A model generated the notes under the pieces. That model ran no database searches and had not been told where the DNA came from. It was given only the letters and a program-made list of their open reading frames with translations. 52,417 nucleotides of DNA from Betaproteobacteria bacterium HGW-Betaproteobacteria-6. GTDB lineage: Bacteria; Pseudomonadota; Gammaproteobacteria; Burkholderiales; Rhodocyclaceae. Position numbers and translations under genes: made by a program. Position 1 is the first letter of the stretch. The number at the start of each line of letters is the position of its first letter. The DNA is taken from positions 1 to 52,417 of the forward strand of contig PHCF01000028.1 of NCBI GenBank assembly GCA_002842145.1, given 5' to 3'. Positions 1 through 8,471 of this stretch are shown here, piece by piece.

Positions 1-57
1 GAAAAACAGGGCGGAATTGATACCGGACTTGGCGAAATCTTCGGGTTTGGTGAACAT
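1..57 (-). CDS. Phasin family protein, N-terminal fragment
   Basis: Only the first 19 codons are in the window; the gene runs off the left edge. The peptide begins MFTKPEDFAKSGINSA, which resembles the N-terminus of PHA-granule phasins (typically MFTxPEQFA). An AGGAG ribosome binding site sits just upstream of the ATG. Phasins coat polyhydroxyalkanoate granules in the cytoplasm and control their size. The upstream region carries a TGC/GCA-rich dyad. With so little sequence the family call is tentative. Confidence 0.6.
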   Translation of the reverse strand, partial: MFTKPEDFAKSGINSALFF

Positions 58-100
58 GGTGAATCTCCTGAGGTTGGGGTGATCTATTCGCCTTGGCGCC

Positions 101-119
101 TATGTTGCACCGCAGCATG
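101..119 (-). promoter_or_regulatory. Possible PhaR-type operator upstream of the phasin gene
   Basis: On the minus strand the sequence reads TGCTGCGGTGCAACA, an imperfect TGC/GCA dyad about 45 bp upstream of the phasin start codon. PhaR repressors that control phasin genes bind TGC/GCA-rich dyads. The assignment rests on this resemblance and on position only. Confidence 0.35.
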
Positions 120-198
120 ACTCCATTCTAACCACAGCAAAACACCTGTCAACACCTTTTTGTGCGCCGCACCAATTATCCCGAATGATGCATTGAAA

Positions 199-1005
199 TT
201 ATCCGGCGACGGCGTCTGTTCGCAGTTCCAGACCGAGCCTGTCGAAGATCGCCGTCATCGCTTCGGCAGCGCCGAGCGGCAGGTAATAATCGACAATGTC
301 GGTGAGCATGGTTTGCGCCGGATTGATTTCCACGGTCGGAATGCCGCTGCCGGCTGCGAGCACAACCGGCTGAGTGATGTAGGGGAAGATGCTCGAGGTC
401 CCAATCGTAAAAACAATGTCGAACCCCGCCTGAAAGGCGTCGATGAAACGATCCAGGGGTTCCTCCGGCAAAGCCTCTCCGAAAAGCACCACCTTCGGCC
501 GCAACACGCCGCCACAAAGTGGACAAAGCGGCGGCACATCCCGGCCGCTCAGGTCGGCAGCAGCCTCCTCATGGCTGCATTCGGTACATTCCAGTTCCTG
601 CAGGTTGCCGTGAATTTCGACAATCTCCCGGCTCCCGGCCAGACGATGCAGACCATCGACATTCTGCGTAAAGACCATGACCCGGTCGAGATGCTGATCA
701 AGGCTGGCAATTGCGAAATGCGCGGCGTTTGGCTTGGCGCCACGACAGGTTTCTTCGATCTGGATCAGGTATTTCCAGGTGATTTCCGGGTGCCTGGCAA
801 AGATTTCGCCAGACAAGGCATCCTCGATCCGCAGGCCCTCTTCGGTAGCCTCGCTGTCATAGAGGCCACCGACCCCGCGATAGGTCGGCAGGCCGGAATC
901 CGCAGAAATGCCGGCGCCGGTAATGAACAGGGCGCTCCGCGCCTGACGGAGATGCTCGGCGACGGCGCAGAGTGCCGCCTCGACGGGCGCTGAATACGAC
1001 TTCAT
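199..1005 (-). CDS. Sir2-family NAD-dependent protein deacylase
   Basis: A sirtuin of 268 aa. It removes acyl groups from lysines using NAD+, in the cytoplasm. Visible motifs are the NAD-binding GAGISADSGLPTYRG (about 30-44), TQNVDGLH (113-120) and the catalytic histidine in IHGN (H132). A zinc ribbon follows with C140, C143, C161 and C164. The length and intact motifs indicate an active enzyme. It is transcribed convergently with nothing nearby and may share a transcript with the FliL-like gene whose end lies 18 bp away. Substrate specificity (acetyl versus succinyl) is not resolved here. Confidence 0.9.
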   Translation of the reverse strand: MKSYSAPVEAALCAVAEHLRQARSALFITGAGISADSGLPTYRGVGGLYDSEATEEGLRIEDALSGEIFARHPEITWKYLIQIEETCRGAKPNAAHFAIASLDQHLDRVMVFTQNVDGLHRLAGSREIVEIHGNLQELECTECSHEEAAADLSGRDVPPLCPLCGGVLRPKVVLFGEALPEEPLDRFIDAFQAGFDIVFTIGTSSIFPYITQPVVLAAGSGIPTVEINPAQTMLTDIVDYYLPLGAAEAMTAIFDRLGLELRTDAVAG

Positions 1006-1023
1006 CGGCGGCAGAAAGCTGAC

Positions 1024-1425
1024 TTACTGGATCAAGAACTGGGTAAACAGCGCTTCGCTGATCCCGGTTTTCTGGTCTTCGTGAATGGCATGGTTGGCCA
1101 ATTCGACGATTTCATCAACCAGCTCCTTCTTGCCCTCGAGCGTGCGCAGCTTGTCCAACTCCTTGCCCGACAGCAGCAGGATGATCTCGTGCTGGATTCT
1201 CGGCCTGTAGGCGGCAATGGCGCCGGCAGCTTCAGGAACGGCCGGTTCGAGGATCAGCCCGAACTGCAGATAATTTTCGGTACCGAGATTGACCGTGAAC
1301 ACCATCGGCTCCGGCGCACCGCCACCACCATGATCGCCAGCCATTGATGGCAAGGGCAAAAGCAAGGCCAGAAGCATCAGTACCGGCGCAACAAGGGCAT
1401 TCACAAATCGGGGAGAGACGTTCAT
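1024..1425 (-). CDS. FliL-like secreted/membrane protein
   Basis: A 133 aa protein starting MNVSPRFVNALVAPV with a hydrophobic signal or anchor segment (about 8-28, ending PLPSMAG). The rest resembles the FliL basal-body-associated domain: MVFTVNLGTENYLQFGLILE, then a helical part containing RPRIQHEIILLLSGK and ending ISEALFTQFLIQ. FliL proteins sit by the flagellar stator. No flagellar genes are nearby, so this may be a stand-alone paralogue. An upstream in-frame extension is less likely because an AGGA site lies about 8 bp before the chosen ATG. Confidence 0.7.
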   Translation of the reverse strand: MNVSPRFVNALVAPVLMLLALLLPLPSMAGDHGGGGAPEPMVFTVNLGTENYLQFGLILEPAVPEAAGAIAAYRPRIQHEIILLLSGKELDKLRTLEGKKELVDEIVELANHAIHEDQKTGISEALFTQFLIQ

Positions 1426-1648
1426 GACAATCCTAAAGATGGTTGATATCCCTTCGGGAGACCCGGACTTTATACCGGCTGAAAACCAAAAAAGCCACCA
1501 TGACGGCGATCTATGACGGTCCTTCGCCAATTCAAATGCCTGCCAGGCGCAATACTCCCCGTAGCTGGCAGACCAGCGTATATTTCGCCCTTCGCTCATG
1601 GTCGCCCCCCGATATTCGGCTTGGCGCCGCCAAAATACACGCTAAATC

Positions 1649-2737
1649 ATGCCGCTTCCCAGTTACGACCCTGCCACCTATCCGGACCAGCTCGCCGACA
1701 AACTCGCCCATTTCGAGCAGAACTTCGCATCGCTCGGCGTGAAAAACACGGTTGCCCATGCCTCGACGCCGCTTCATTACCGGCTGCGTGCCGAGTTCCG
1801 CATCTGGCACGATGGCGACCGGCTGGATTACGCGATGTTTGATCCGGCAGACCCCAAGGTGCCGATCACGCTCGACATCTTCCCGCCGGCTGCCGAGTCG
1901 ATTTGCGCGCTCATGCCGCGCCTGCGCGACCGCCTTGCCGGTAGCGAAGCCCTGCGTCGCCGCCTTTTCCAGATCGACTTTCTGGCGACATTGAGCGGCG
2001 ACATGCTGGTCACGCTGATCTATCACCGCACGCTCGACGAAAACTGGGAAGCCGCTGCCCGCCTGATGGCCGCCGAATTCGGTATCCAGATCATCGGCCG
2101 CAGCCGTGGCCAGAAACGAGTCCTCGACCGCGACCATGTGATCGAAGAATTCGAACTCAATGGCCGTCAGCTGCGCTACAAGCAGGTCGAAGGCAGCTTC
2201 ACCCAACCCAATGGCGGCGTCAATCGCCAGATGCTCGGCTGGGCTTGCCAGCAGGCGGCCGGCATCGGCGGCAATCTGGTCGAGCTGTATTGCGGCAACG
2301 GCAATTTCACCATTGCGCTGGCGCCACTCTTCGATCAGGTACTCGCCACCGAAGTCAGCAAATCGTCGGTACATGCCGCTCAGTACAACCTGGCCGCCAA
2401 CCAGGTCGAAAATGTTGCCATCGCCCGCATGTCCAGCGAGGAATTCAGCGATGCGCTGGCCGGCCGCGAAACATTCACGCGCCTCAAGGACATCGACCTC
2501 GAGCCCTTCCGCCACGCCACGCTGTTCGTCGATCCGCCGCGCAGCGGGCTGGATGCCGTCACGCTCGACCTTGCCCGTGGCTTTGACCGCATTCTGTACA
2601 TTTCCTGCAACCAGCAGACCCTGCTCGAAAACGTCACCGCCCTGCAAGACACCCACCAGATCGACGCGTCCGCCGTTTTCGACCAGTTCCCCTACACCCA
2701 TCATCTGGAATGCGGCCTGCTGCTGACGCGGCGCTAA
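1649..2737 (+). CDS. trmA: tRNA (uracil-5-)-methyltransferase TrmA
   Basis: This 362 aa enzyme makes m5U54 (ribothymidine) in the T-loop of tRNA using S-adenosylmethionine. The length matches E. coli TrmA (366 aa). The SAM-binding motif ELYCGNGNFTIAL lies near residue 211. FVDPPRSGLD lies near 293. The catalytic cysteine is in YISCNQQTL (about 321), and the general-base glutamate is in HHLECGLLL near the C-terminus. It precedes rhlE on the same strand with a 68-bp gap that holds a short GC-rich hairpin. Confidence 0.95.
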   Translation: MPLPSYDPATYPDQLADKLAHFEQNFASLGVKNTVAHASTPLHYRLRAEFRIWHDGDRLDYAMFDPADPKVPITLDIFPPAAESICALMPRLRDRLAGSEALRRRLFQIDFLATLSGDMLVTLIYHRTLDENWEAAARLMAAEFGIQIIGRSRGQKRVLDRDHVIEEFELNGRQLRYKQVEGSFTQPNGGVNRQMLGWACQQAAGIGGNLVELYCGNGNFTIALAPLFDQVLATEVSKSSVHAAQYNLAANQVENVAIARMSSEEFSDALAGRETFTRLKDIDLEPFRHATLFVDPPRSGLDAVTLDLARGFDRILYISCNQQTLLENVTALQDTHQIDASAVFDQFPYTHHLECGLLLTRR

Positions 2738-2805
2738 GCGCATTGCCCCCGCCTCGGTGAAACGGGCGGGTTAAACTCGCCTCTTTGAAATTGCCCTCCC
2801 CGCCC

Positions 2806-4170
2806 ATGACCTTCTCCGCCCTCGGCCTCGCCGAAACGCTGCTCCAGTCCCTCGACACGCTTGGCTACAAGACGCCGACGCCGATTCAGGAGCAAGCCAT
2901 TCCCGCCATTCTCGAGGGGCGCGACGTGATGGCCGCGGCTCAGACCGGCACCGGCAAGACGGCCGGCTTCGCGCTGCCCATCCTGCACAGCCTGGCCACC
3001 GATGGCGTCAAGGTAGGCAGCAATTCGGTGCGCGCCCTCGTCCTGGTACCGACGCGCGAACTGGCCGAGCAGGTTCATGCCAGCTTCCGCCAATATGGCG
3101 AACATAGTGGTGTCAGCACCTACGCGGCCTACGGCGGCGTCAGCATCAACCCGCAGATGATGCGCCTGCGCCGTGGCGTCGACGTCCTCGTCGCCACCCC
3201 CGGCCGTCTACTCGACCTGTACAGCCAGAACGCCCTCAAGCTCAACAAGGTGCAGGTGCTCGTCCTCGACGAAGCCGACCGCATGCTCGACCTCGGCTTT
3301 TCCGGCGAACTCGATGCCGTCTTCGCTGCCTTGCCCAAGAAGCGGCAGACCCTGCTCTTCTCGGCCACTTTCTCCGAGGTCATCCGCAGCCTGGCCAAAG
3401 CCCGTCTGCGCAATCCGCTGACTATCGAAGTCAGCCCACGCAACAGCACGGTCAAGGCCGTCAAACAGTGGATGGTGCCGGTCGACAAGAAGCGCAAGAC
3501 CGAGCTCTTCCTGTTCATGCGCAAGGATAGGCGCTGGGGTCAGGTGCTGGTTTTCGTCAAGACCAAGCGCGGCGCCGATGAACTGGTCGGCATCCTGCAC
3601 GCCAAGCGCATCAAGGCCGACGCGATCCATGGCGACAAGCCGCAAGCGGCCCGCCTGCGTGCGCTGGAAAGCTTCAAGGCTGGCGAGGTGCAAATCCTTG
3701 TCGCCACAGACGTCGCCGCCCGCGGGCTGGACATCGACGACCTGCCGGTCGTCGTCAATTTCGACCTGCCCATCGTCGCCGAAGATTACATTCACCGCAT
3801 CGGTCGGACCGGCCGCGCCGGCGCCACCGGCGAAGCCATCTCGCTCGTCTGCGCCGACGAAGCCCCGTTGCTCGCCGCCATCGAAACCTTGCTCAAACAA
3901 ACGCTCAGCCGCGAAGAAGAACCGGGCTTCGAACCCGATCACCGGGTTCCACTGACCGGCGCCGCCGCCATCGCCACCAAGAAGATCAAAAAACCAAAGG
4001 TACCTGGCGGCCGGGGCGGCAAAGGCACGCCGAGCAACTGGGTCGGCTTCGACGATGCGCCCAAACGGCCCAGCGCCCGTCCGGCAGCCCGTCCGGCAGC
4101 CCGTCCGGGCGGAATGCCACGGTCAACCGGAAAAAACGGCCAAAAACAAAATCGTTCCGGCGGCCGCTGA
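2806..4170 (+). CDS. rhlE: DEAD-box ATP-dependent RNA helicase RhlE
   Basis: A 454 aa DEAD-box helicase that remodels RNA in ribosome assembly or decay. The start MTFSALGLAE is typical of RhlE; a TTG seven codons upstream is possible but less likely. Motifs in order are the Q motif (PTPIQEQAIP), Walker A (AQTGTGKTAGF), PTRELAEQ, VATPGRLLDL, VLDEADRMLDLGF, LFSATF, ATDVAARGLDID and HRIGRTGRAGATG. The C-terminal 80 residues are basic and low-complexity (ARPAARPAARP), as expected for RNA-binding tails. The last 15 or so codons overlap a copy of the dispersed 40-bp repeat and encode PRSTGKNGQKQN. Confidence 0.95.
   Translation: MTFSALGLAETLLQSLDTLGYKTPTPIQEQAIPAILEGRDVMAAAQTGTGKTAGFALPILHSLATDGVKVGSNSVRALVLVPTRELAEQVHASFRQYGEHSGVSTYAAYGGVSINPQMMRLRRGVDVLVATPGRLLDLYSQNALKLNKVQVLVLDEADRMLDLGFSGELDAVFAALPKKRQTLLFSATFSEVIRSLAKARLRNPLTIEVSPRNSTVKAVKQWMVPVDKKRKTELFLFMRKDRRWGQVLVFVKTKRGADELVGILHAKRIKADAIHGDKPQAARLRALESFKAGEVQILVATDVAARGLDIDDLPVVVNFDLPIVAEDYIHRIGRTGRAGATGEAISLVCADEAPLLAAIETLLKQTLSREEEPGFEPDHRVPLTGAAAIATKKIKKPKVPGGRGGKGTPSNWVGFDDAPKRPSARPAARPAARPGGMPRSTGKNGQKQNRSGGR
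4114..4152 (-). repeat. Dispersed 40-bp GTYGACCGTRG element, copy 1
   Basis: On the minus strand the core CCGGTTGACCGTGGCAT is preceded by GTTTTTGGCCGTTTTTT. The copy lies in frame inside the 3' end of rhlE and contributes the end of the helicase tail. Confidence 0.85.
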
Positions 4171-4201
4171 ACACCGGGCCGCAAACCGGGAAGCCTTCAG
4201 C

Positions 4202-4624
4202 TCAGCGCTTTTCAGGCACCTCGATGAAGTGCTTTCTCAGCCAGTCGCGGTCAAGCTCCCAGCTGACATCCTTGATCCCCGGCTGGGCCAGCACGATGGC
4301 CCGCGCCTCGGACTGCACCTCGCCCAGCAACTGCTCGGCGGCGATGAAAGCCGGATCGTTCGGGTTCTTGGTATCGATTTCCGGATAGAGAACGGCCAGG
4401 GCCTTGAAGGCGGGAACGTCAAAATTGCGCGGCGTACTGACCAGCGCCGTCGTGCCATTGACCTTCATGACCCAAAATTTGTACGGATAATTTTTCAGCT
4501 TCGGGCTGGCCTGCGCCTCGATGGCCCGGGTCAATTCGCGCGACCGTGAATCGGGTGCCTGGATGTACCAGTCAAGGCCGGCGAGCAAGACCAGAACGAC
4601 GATGACCCAGTAAGATTTTTTCAA
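4202..4624 (-). CDS. Membrane-anchored hypothetical protein
   Basis: A 140 aa protein beginning MKKSYWVIVVLVLLAGLDWY, an N-terminal membrane anchor or uncleaved signal. The remainder is probably periplasmic. It contains YPYKFWVMKVNGTTALVSTP, suggesting a beta strand-rich fold, and then a helical region ending RDWLRKHFIEVPEKR. No catalytic motif was recognised. It lies convergent to rhlE and downstream of the GGDEF gene on the same strand (51-bp gap), so the two could be co-transcribed. Function unknown. Confidence 0.65.
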   Translation of the reverse strand: MKKSYWVIVVLVLLAGLDWYIQAPDSRSRELTRAIEAQASPKLKNYPYKFWVMKVNGTTALVSTPRNFDVPAFKALAVLYPEIDTKNPNDPAFIAAEQLLGEVQSEARAIVLAQPGIKDVSWELDRDWLRKHFIEVPEKR

Positions 4625-4675
4625 TTCGATTTCCTCTTCCAGAATGACGAATGCGGCATCGATGCAGAAGTGCCA

Positions 4676-5830
4676 TTACCCCAGGGCAGCCTCAACATTG
4701 AGCTCGGAAACCACGCGGTTGCGCCCCGCCGCCTTGGCCAGGTAAAGCGCCTCGTCGGCGCATTGCAGCAGATGCTCGATGTCGTAGCCATCGCTGGCCA
4801 CGCCGATACTGACCGTGTTGCCGACCTCAACGCCGGCGCAGCGTATCGGCGTCGCAGCATAAGCCCGGCAGAAGCGTTCGGCCAACTCCGTCGCCTCGGC
4901 CAGCGAGGTATCCGGCAAGAGCACGGCAAACTCCTCGCCACCCATCCGCCCGCACACATCCGATTTGCGCAGGCTGCGCCGCAACTGGTCTGCCAGCGCA
5001 CACAACACCGCATCGCCGACGGCGTGACCGTGCTGGTCGTTGATCTGCTTGAAATAATCCGCATCGATCATGGCAATGCTCAAGGGCAGCTTGTTGCGCT
5101 CGCAATAATTGGCCAGCGTCTGCCCGCGCGCAAAGAACGCACGACGATTGTCGAGCCCGGTCAGATCGTCCGTCTGCGCCATCAACTCGGCTTTCTGCTT
5201 GGCCGCCGACAAATTGTGAGCCAAGGCGAAATTCTCACTCTGCGCCCGCGACAAAACCGTGCTGGCCCGTGCCAGAAGGCCCATATACAACAAGGCCGCG
5301 ATGCCCAGACTGAGCTTCATCGACTGCCCGCTGAGCATGAACCAGCCTATGGTCGGCAGCAGAATGGTGCCCATCGCCACGATCACCATGTAGCGCCGCG
5401 CCGAATAATGCGAGAAAGCCCCGGCCGCCATACCGAGCAGGAACATGAAGGCGATGAGTTGATGGACCAAGGTGCTTTCAATGCTGATCCACAGTACGCC
5501 CAGCCCCCACAGCGACGTGGTCATGAACAGCGTGACGGCGTAACTGCGCTCCCAATCCAGAATCTGCAACCCTTCCGGCCGCTGCCGACGGTGCTGCCAG
5601 AACAAGGCCCAACGCACCAGACCACCGGCACAAACGGCCGCCAGCCAGCCCATCAGCAACGCGTGCCGCCCACCATCCCAAAGCATCTGACACAGCACGA
5701 CGGCGACGATGACGCTGAGGAAAATCGCAGGAAACGACTGCCGATACAGCAAATGCAACTGATCAGCGCGAACGCGCACGGCCAGTTCGGTATCTTCGTC
5801 CTGCGCAGAGGGGGAATCCATCTTCTTCAT
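4676..5830 (-). CDS. Membrane-bound diguanylate cyclase (GGDEF)
   Basis: A 384 aa protein that makes cyclic di-GMP from two GTP. The N-terminal 200 residues hold about five or six hydrophobic segments (for example FPAIFLSVIVAVVLC and LIAFMFLLGMAAGAF), forming a membrane sensor region of unrecognised family. A short coiled linker precedes the GGDEF domain, which begins at AQTDDLTGLDNRRAFF. The active site is GGEEF (297-301). An RxxD inhibitory site (RKSD, 288-291) sits exactly five residues upstream, so product inhibition is expected. The start MKKMDSPS is preferred because AGG precedes it; MDSPS is an alternative. Confidence 0.9.
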   Translation of the reverse strand: MKKMDSPSAQDEDTELAVRVRADQLHLLYRQSFPAIFLSVIVAVVLCQMLWDGGRHALLMGWLAAVCAGGLVRWALFWQHRRQRPEGLQILDWERSYAVTLFMTTSLWGLGVLWISIESTLVHQLIAFMFLLGMAAGAFSHYSARRYMVIVAMGTILLPTIGWFMLSGQSMKLSLGIAALLYMGLLARASTVLSRAQSENFALAHNLSAAKQKAELMAQTDDLTGLDNRRAFFARGQTLANYCERNKLPLSIAMIDADYFKQINDQHGHAVGDAVLCALADQLRRSLRKSDVCGRMGGEEFAVLLPDTSLAEATELAERFCRAYAATPIRCAGVEVGNTVSIGVASDGYDIEHLLQCADEALYLAKAAGRNRVVSELNVEAALG

Positions 5831-6015
5831 CGGCCTACGACTATGCGGTGGGGCTCTGGTCAAGTCAAGCGACAGGACCAGCGCCTGTTCGCCCGCGCAC
5901 AGCCCGCCGGCCCCCGGTTAGGTACATCCTCCGCATGGGGGTAGACTTTCCAGTTCAGCGTTGCCTTCCGGATTGACGATTGGAAGCTGACGCGATCTGT
6001 TGAAAGGAGTTTTCA

Positions 6016-6822
6016 ATGGGAAAGAAATTGATCCTCATGCTGGGCTTAGCCGTCGCGGTGGGGCTGGGTGTCGTTTTCTGGCTCTATCAGCCGGAAGCCC
6101 CCGAACCCAAACCACTGGCGGTCGCCCCACTGCCGCCACCACCGGCAGCCGTCACCCCACCGCCACCACCGATTGAGCGTTATCCGCTCCCGGCAATCGA
6201 GGCGCCCGCCACGCAGGAGCCGCTACCCGGCGTCGAGCAAAGCGAGACGCGCTACCGTCAGGCGCTGGCCGGATTATTCAGCGAGAAACTGGTGAACCGG
6301 TTTTTCCACTCCGAACGCATGATCCGCCGCTTTGTGGCGACCATCGACAACCTGCCGCGACATGAACCGCTCGACAAAATGATGCCGGTCAAACCGGTCG
6401 GCGGTGCTTTCCTGGTCGAGCGCCAGGCAGCCGGGTTGAGTATTGCGCCGGCCAATGACCAACGTTATGTCGGCTATCTGAAGCTCATGACCATGGCCGA
6501 GGCGCGTCGTTTGGTCGATGTGTACGTGCGTTTCTATCCGCTGTTCCAGCGGGCCTATCGCGATCTCGGCTACCCCGAAGGCTTTTTCAACGACCGGCTG
6601 GTCGAGGCTATCGACAACTTGCTGGAAACACCCGATGTCGCGCCGCCAATCGCGCTGGAACAGCCTAAGGTGCTCTACACCTATGCCGACAAGTCGCTCC
6701 AAGCGCGCTCCTCGGGGCAGCGGATCATGCTGCGCCTGGGGGCCGATAACCGGGCAAAAGCGAGCAAGGCGCTGATCGCCATCCGCCAGGAATTGCTGAG
6801 CCGTTCGCCGTCCCGGGAGTAA
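6016..6822 (+). CDS. DUF3014 family membrane-anchored protein
   Basis: A 268 aa protein with a strong AAAGGAGTTTTC ribosome binding site. An N-terminal anchor (LILMLGLAVAVGLGVVFWLY) is followed by a proline-rich linker (about 27-60, with runs such as LPPPPAAVTPPPPP). The C-terminal domain contains FSEKLVNRFFHSERMIRRFV and YPEGFFNDRLVEAIDNLLET, which are features of DUF3014 proteins. The function of this family is not known. The proline linker suggests it reaches across the periplasm. It is monocistronic and convergent with the small gene at 6828-7163. Confidence 0.75.
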   Translation: MGKKLILMLGLAVAVGLGVVFWLYQPEAPEPKPLAVAPLPPPPAAVTPPPPPIERYPLPAIEAPATQEPLPGVEQSETRYRQALAGLFSEKLVNRFFHSERMIRRFVATIDNLPRHEPLDKMMPVKPVGGAFLVERQAAGLSIAPANDQRYVGYLKLMTMAEARRLVDVYVRFYPLFQRAYRDLGYPEGFFNDRLVEAIDNLLETPDVAPPIALEQPKVLYTYADKSLQARSSGQRIMLRLGADNRAKASKALIAIRQELLSRSPSRE

Positions 6823-6827
6823 GGCCG

Positions 6828-7163
6828 TCAGGCCTCGCCGTTATGCACCGCGCTCAGGCACTCCGAGACGTATTCGCCGCGTGCCGTCGAATTGTTTTCC
6901 TGTCCGTTTTTGGCGCACCAGGCAAAGAACGCTTCGGGAACGATCTGGTATTCAAGGGCCAGCACGCCGGAGCGCTGGAAGTTGCGGCGGGCGAGAACGG
7001 CCATTGCCTTCCATTTGTCGAATGATTCCTCGAAACAGTCGGGATCGACCGCCGTGGCTTTGACCTCGGCCCAGGTTTCCGGCGTGTACCAGGTGACGCC
7101 GATAACCAGCGACTGGGTGCGGCGCTTGGCCTTGATGCTTTGGTAGAGGGTGGGTTTTCTCAT
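6828..7163 (-). CDS. Conserved-looking small hypothetical protein downstream of nrdB
   Basis: A 111 aa soluble protein starting MRKPTLYQSIKAKRRTQSLV. It contains WYTPETWAEVKATAVDPDCF and ends SECLSAVHNGEA. It has three cysteines but no CxxC. It is the last gene on the strand of the nrd operon, 168 bp beyond nrdB, and may or may not be co-transcribed. I do not recognise the family. The codon usage matches its neighbours, so it is probably a real gene. Confidence 0.6.
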   Translation of the reverse strand: MRKPTLYQSIKAKRRTQSLVIGVTWYTPETWAEVKATAVDPDCFEESFDKWKAMAVLARRNFQRSGVLALEYQIVPEAFFAWCAKNGQENNSTARGEYVSECLSAVHNGEA

Positions 7164-7331
7164 TGTTGGTCGAGATGGCAGGATGGGTTGAGGACAGGCC
7201 GCTAGGGAACACGGATCGAGTGATCCACGCAAAAGCGATGCCATCGGCCAGCCTCGTTCTCTCGCCTGGCATTCCGGGGTTGGCCGACATTGGCCGGGCG
7301 ACGCTTGTCAGCTTCCCAACAATCGGGCGCA

Positions 7332-8447
7332 TCACTCCCAGGCCAGCGCCCCGCCCGTCTGGTACTCGGTGACACGGGTTTCGAAGAAGTTCTTCTCCTT
7401 GCGCAGATTGGCCTGCTCGTCGAGCCAGGGCAGGACGTTTTCGGCGCCCGGGAACGGTTCGGCGACGCCGACCTGGCGGGCGCGCCGGTTGGCGATGAAG
7501 CGGAACTGGGCGACATGCAGCTCGGCGTTGTAGCCGAGGATCGGCTCCTTCAGGATGTAGCCGGCGTAGGCGGTTTCGGCCGCCTCGGCTTCGTCCCACA
7601 GTTGGCGCAGGGCGGCCGGGTCGAGCGTCAGGTTCTCCTCGATCAGCAGTTCGCGGATGACACGGATGCCGAAGGCGCAGTGCAGCACCTCGTCGCGCAT
7701 GATGTATTGCAGCTGCTCGGCGGCGCCCTTCATCAGGCCGCGCCGTTGCAGCGCGAAGACCGGCGTGAAACCGTTGTAGAACCAGCAGCCCTCGAAGATC
7801 ACCGCGAAGAAGAAGTAGGACAGCGCGAATTCGTGCAGGTTGGCGCGATCCTCGAGATCGAAGTCGGCGCGCATGACGCGCTCCAGCCGCCGGTTGGCGA
7901 AGGCGATCTTGCCGTGGATCTCGGGCACGACTCGGTAGCGGTTGTAGATTTCCTGCTGGTCGAGGCCGAGGCTTTCGATGCAGTGCTGGTAGGTCCAGGT
8001 GTGCAGCGCTTCCTCATAGACCTGGCGGGCCTGGTAGATCTGCAGTTCCGGGGCGCTCATCTTTTCCATGACGGCGAGGCCGATGTTGCGCATGGCCAGG
8101 ATGTCGGAGGTCGTCAGGTAGGCCAGCACGTTCTCGAAGACGTGGCGCTCGGCGGCGGACAGCTTGTGGTGGTAGTCGTGCACGTCCTGCGCCATGCCGA
8201 TTTCGAGCGGCGTCCAGTGGTTGCGGTTGGCTTTCAGGAAGAACTCCCAGGCCCACGGGTACTTGAACGGCGCCAGCTGGTTGATGTCGGCCTTGCCATT
8301 GACGATGCGCTTGTCGGCGGCGTTGATCGGGGCCAGGGCGGCGAGGCTTTCCATTTTTGGCAAAAAATCCCGGTTGACCGTGGGAACCGGCGGGCGAGCC
8401 GGGGAGGCTGGTGAATCCCAGTCGTCGAAGCGAAAAGCTGCATTCAT
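7332..8447 (-). CDS. nrdB: Ribonucleotide reductase class Ia beta subunit NrdB
   Basis: A 371 aa protein that carries the di-iron tyrosyl radical cofactor needed by NrdA. All ligands can be placed at E. coli-like spacing: D115, E146, H149, E219, E253 and H256. The radical tyrosine is Y153 in EEALHTWTY, so this is a tyrosyl-radical enzyme and not the Tyr-less class Ic type. It is the last core gene of a minus-strand operon nrdA - two mini-ORFs - btuF-like - nrdB and lies 24 bp after the btuF-like gene. Residues 22-32 (PTVNRDFLPKM) are encoded by a copy of the dispersed 40-bp repeat, in the variable N-terminus before the fold. Confidence 0.95.
   Translation of the reverse strand: MNAAFRFDDWDSPASPARPPVPTVNRDFLPKMESLAALAPINAADKRIVNGKADINQLAPFKYPWAWEFFLKANRNHWTPLEIGMAQDVHDYHHKLSAAERHVFENVLAYLTTSDILAMRNIGLAVMEKMSAPELQIYQARQVYEEALHTWTYQHCIESLGLDQQEIYNRYRVVPEIHGKIAFANRRLERVMRADFDLEDRANLHEFALSYFFFAVIFEGCWFYNGFTPVFALQRRGLMKGAAEQLQYIMRDEVLHCAFGIRVIRELLIEENLTLDPAALRQLWDEAEAAETAYAGYILKEPILGYNAELHVAQFRFIANRRARQVGVAEPFPGAENVLPWLDEQANLRKEKNFFETRVTEYQTGGALAWE
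8350..8386 (+). repeat. Dispersed 40-bp element, copy 2
   Basis: ATTTTTGGCAAAAAATCC is followed by CGGTTGACCGTGGG. The copy lies inside the 5' part of nrdB, antisense to the gene and in frame, encoding TVNRDFLPKM. Confidence 0.9.
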
Positions 8448-8471
8448 GTTGTTCTCTCGTGAAAGGTTTGG

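Noticed and set aside
1270-1300. A possible further copy of the dispersed element (GATTGACCGTGAAC) in the FliL-like gene
   Set aside because: It lacks the GTYGACCGTRG core and the AT tract is misplaced.
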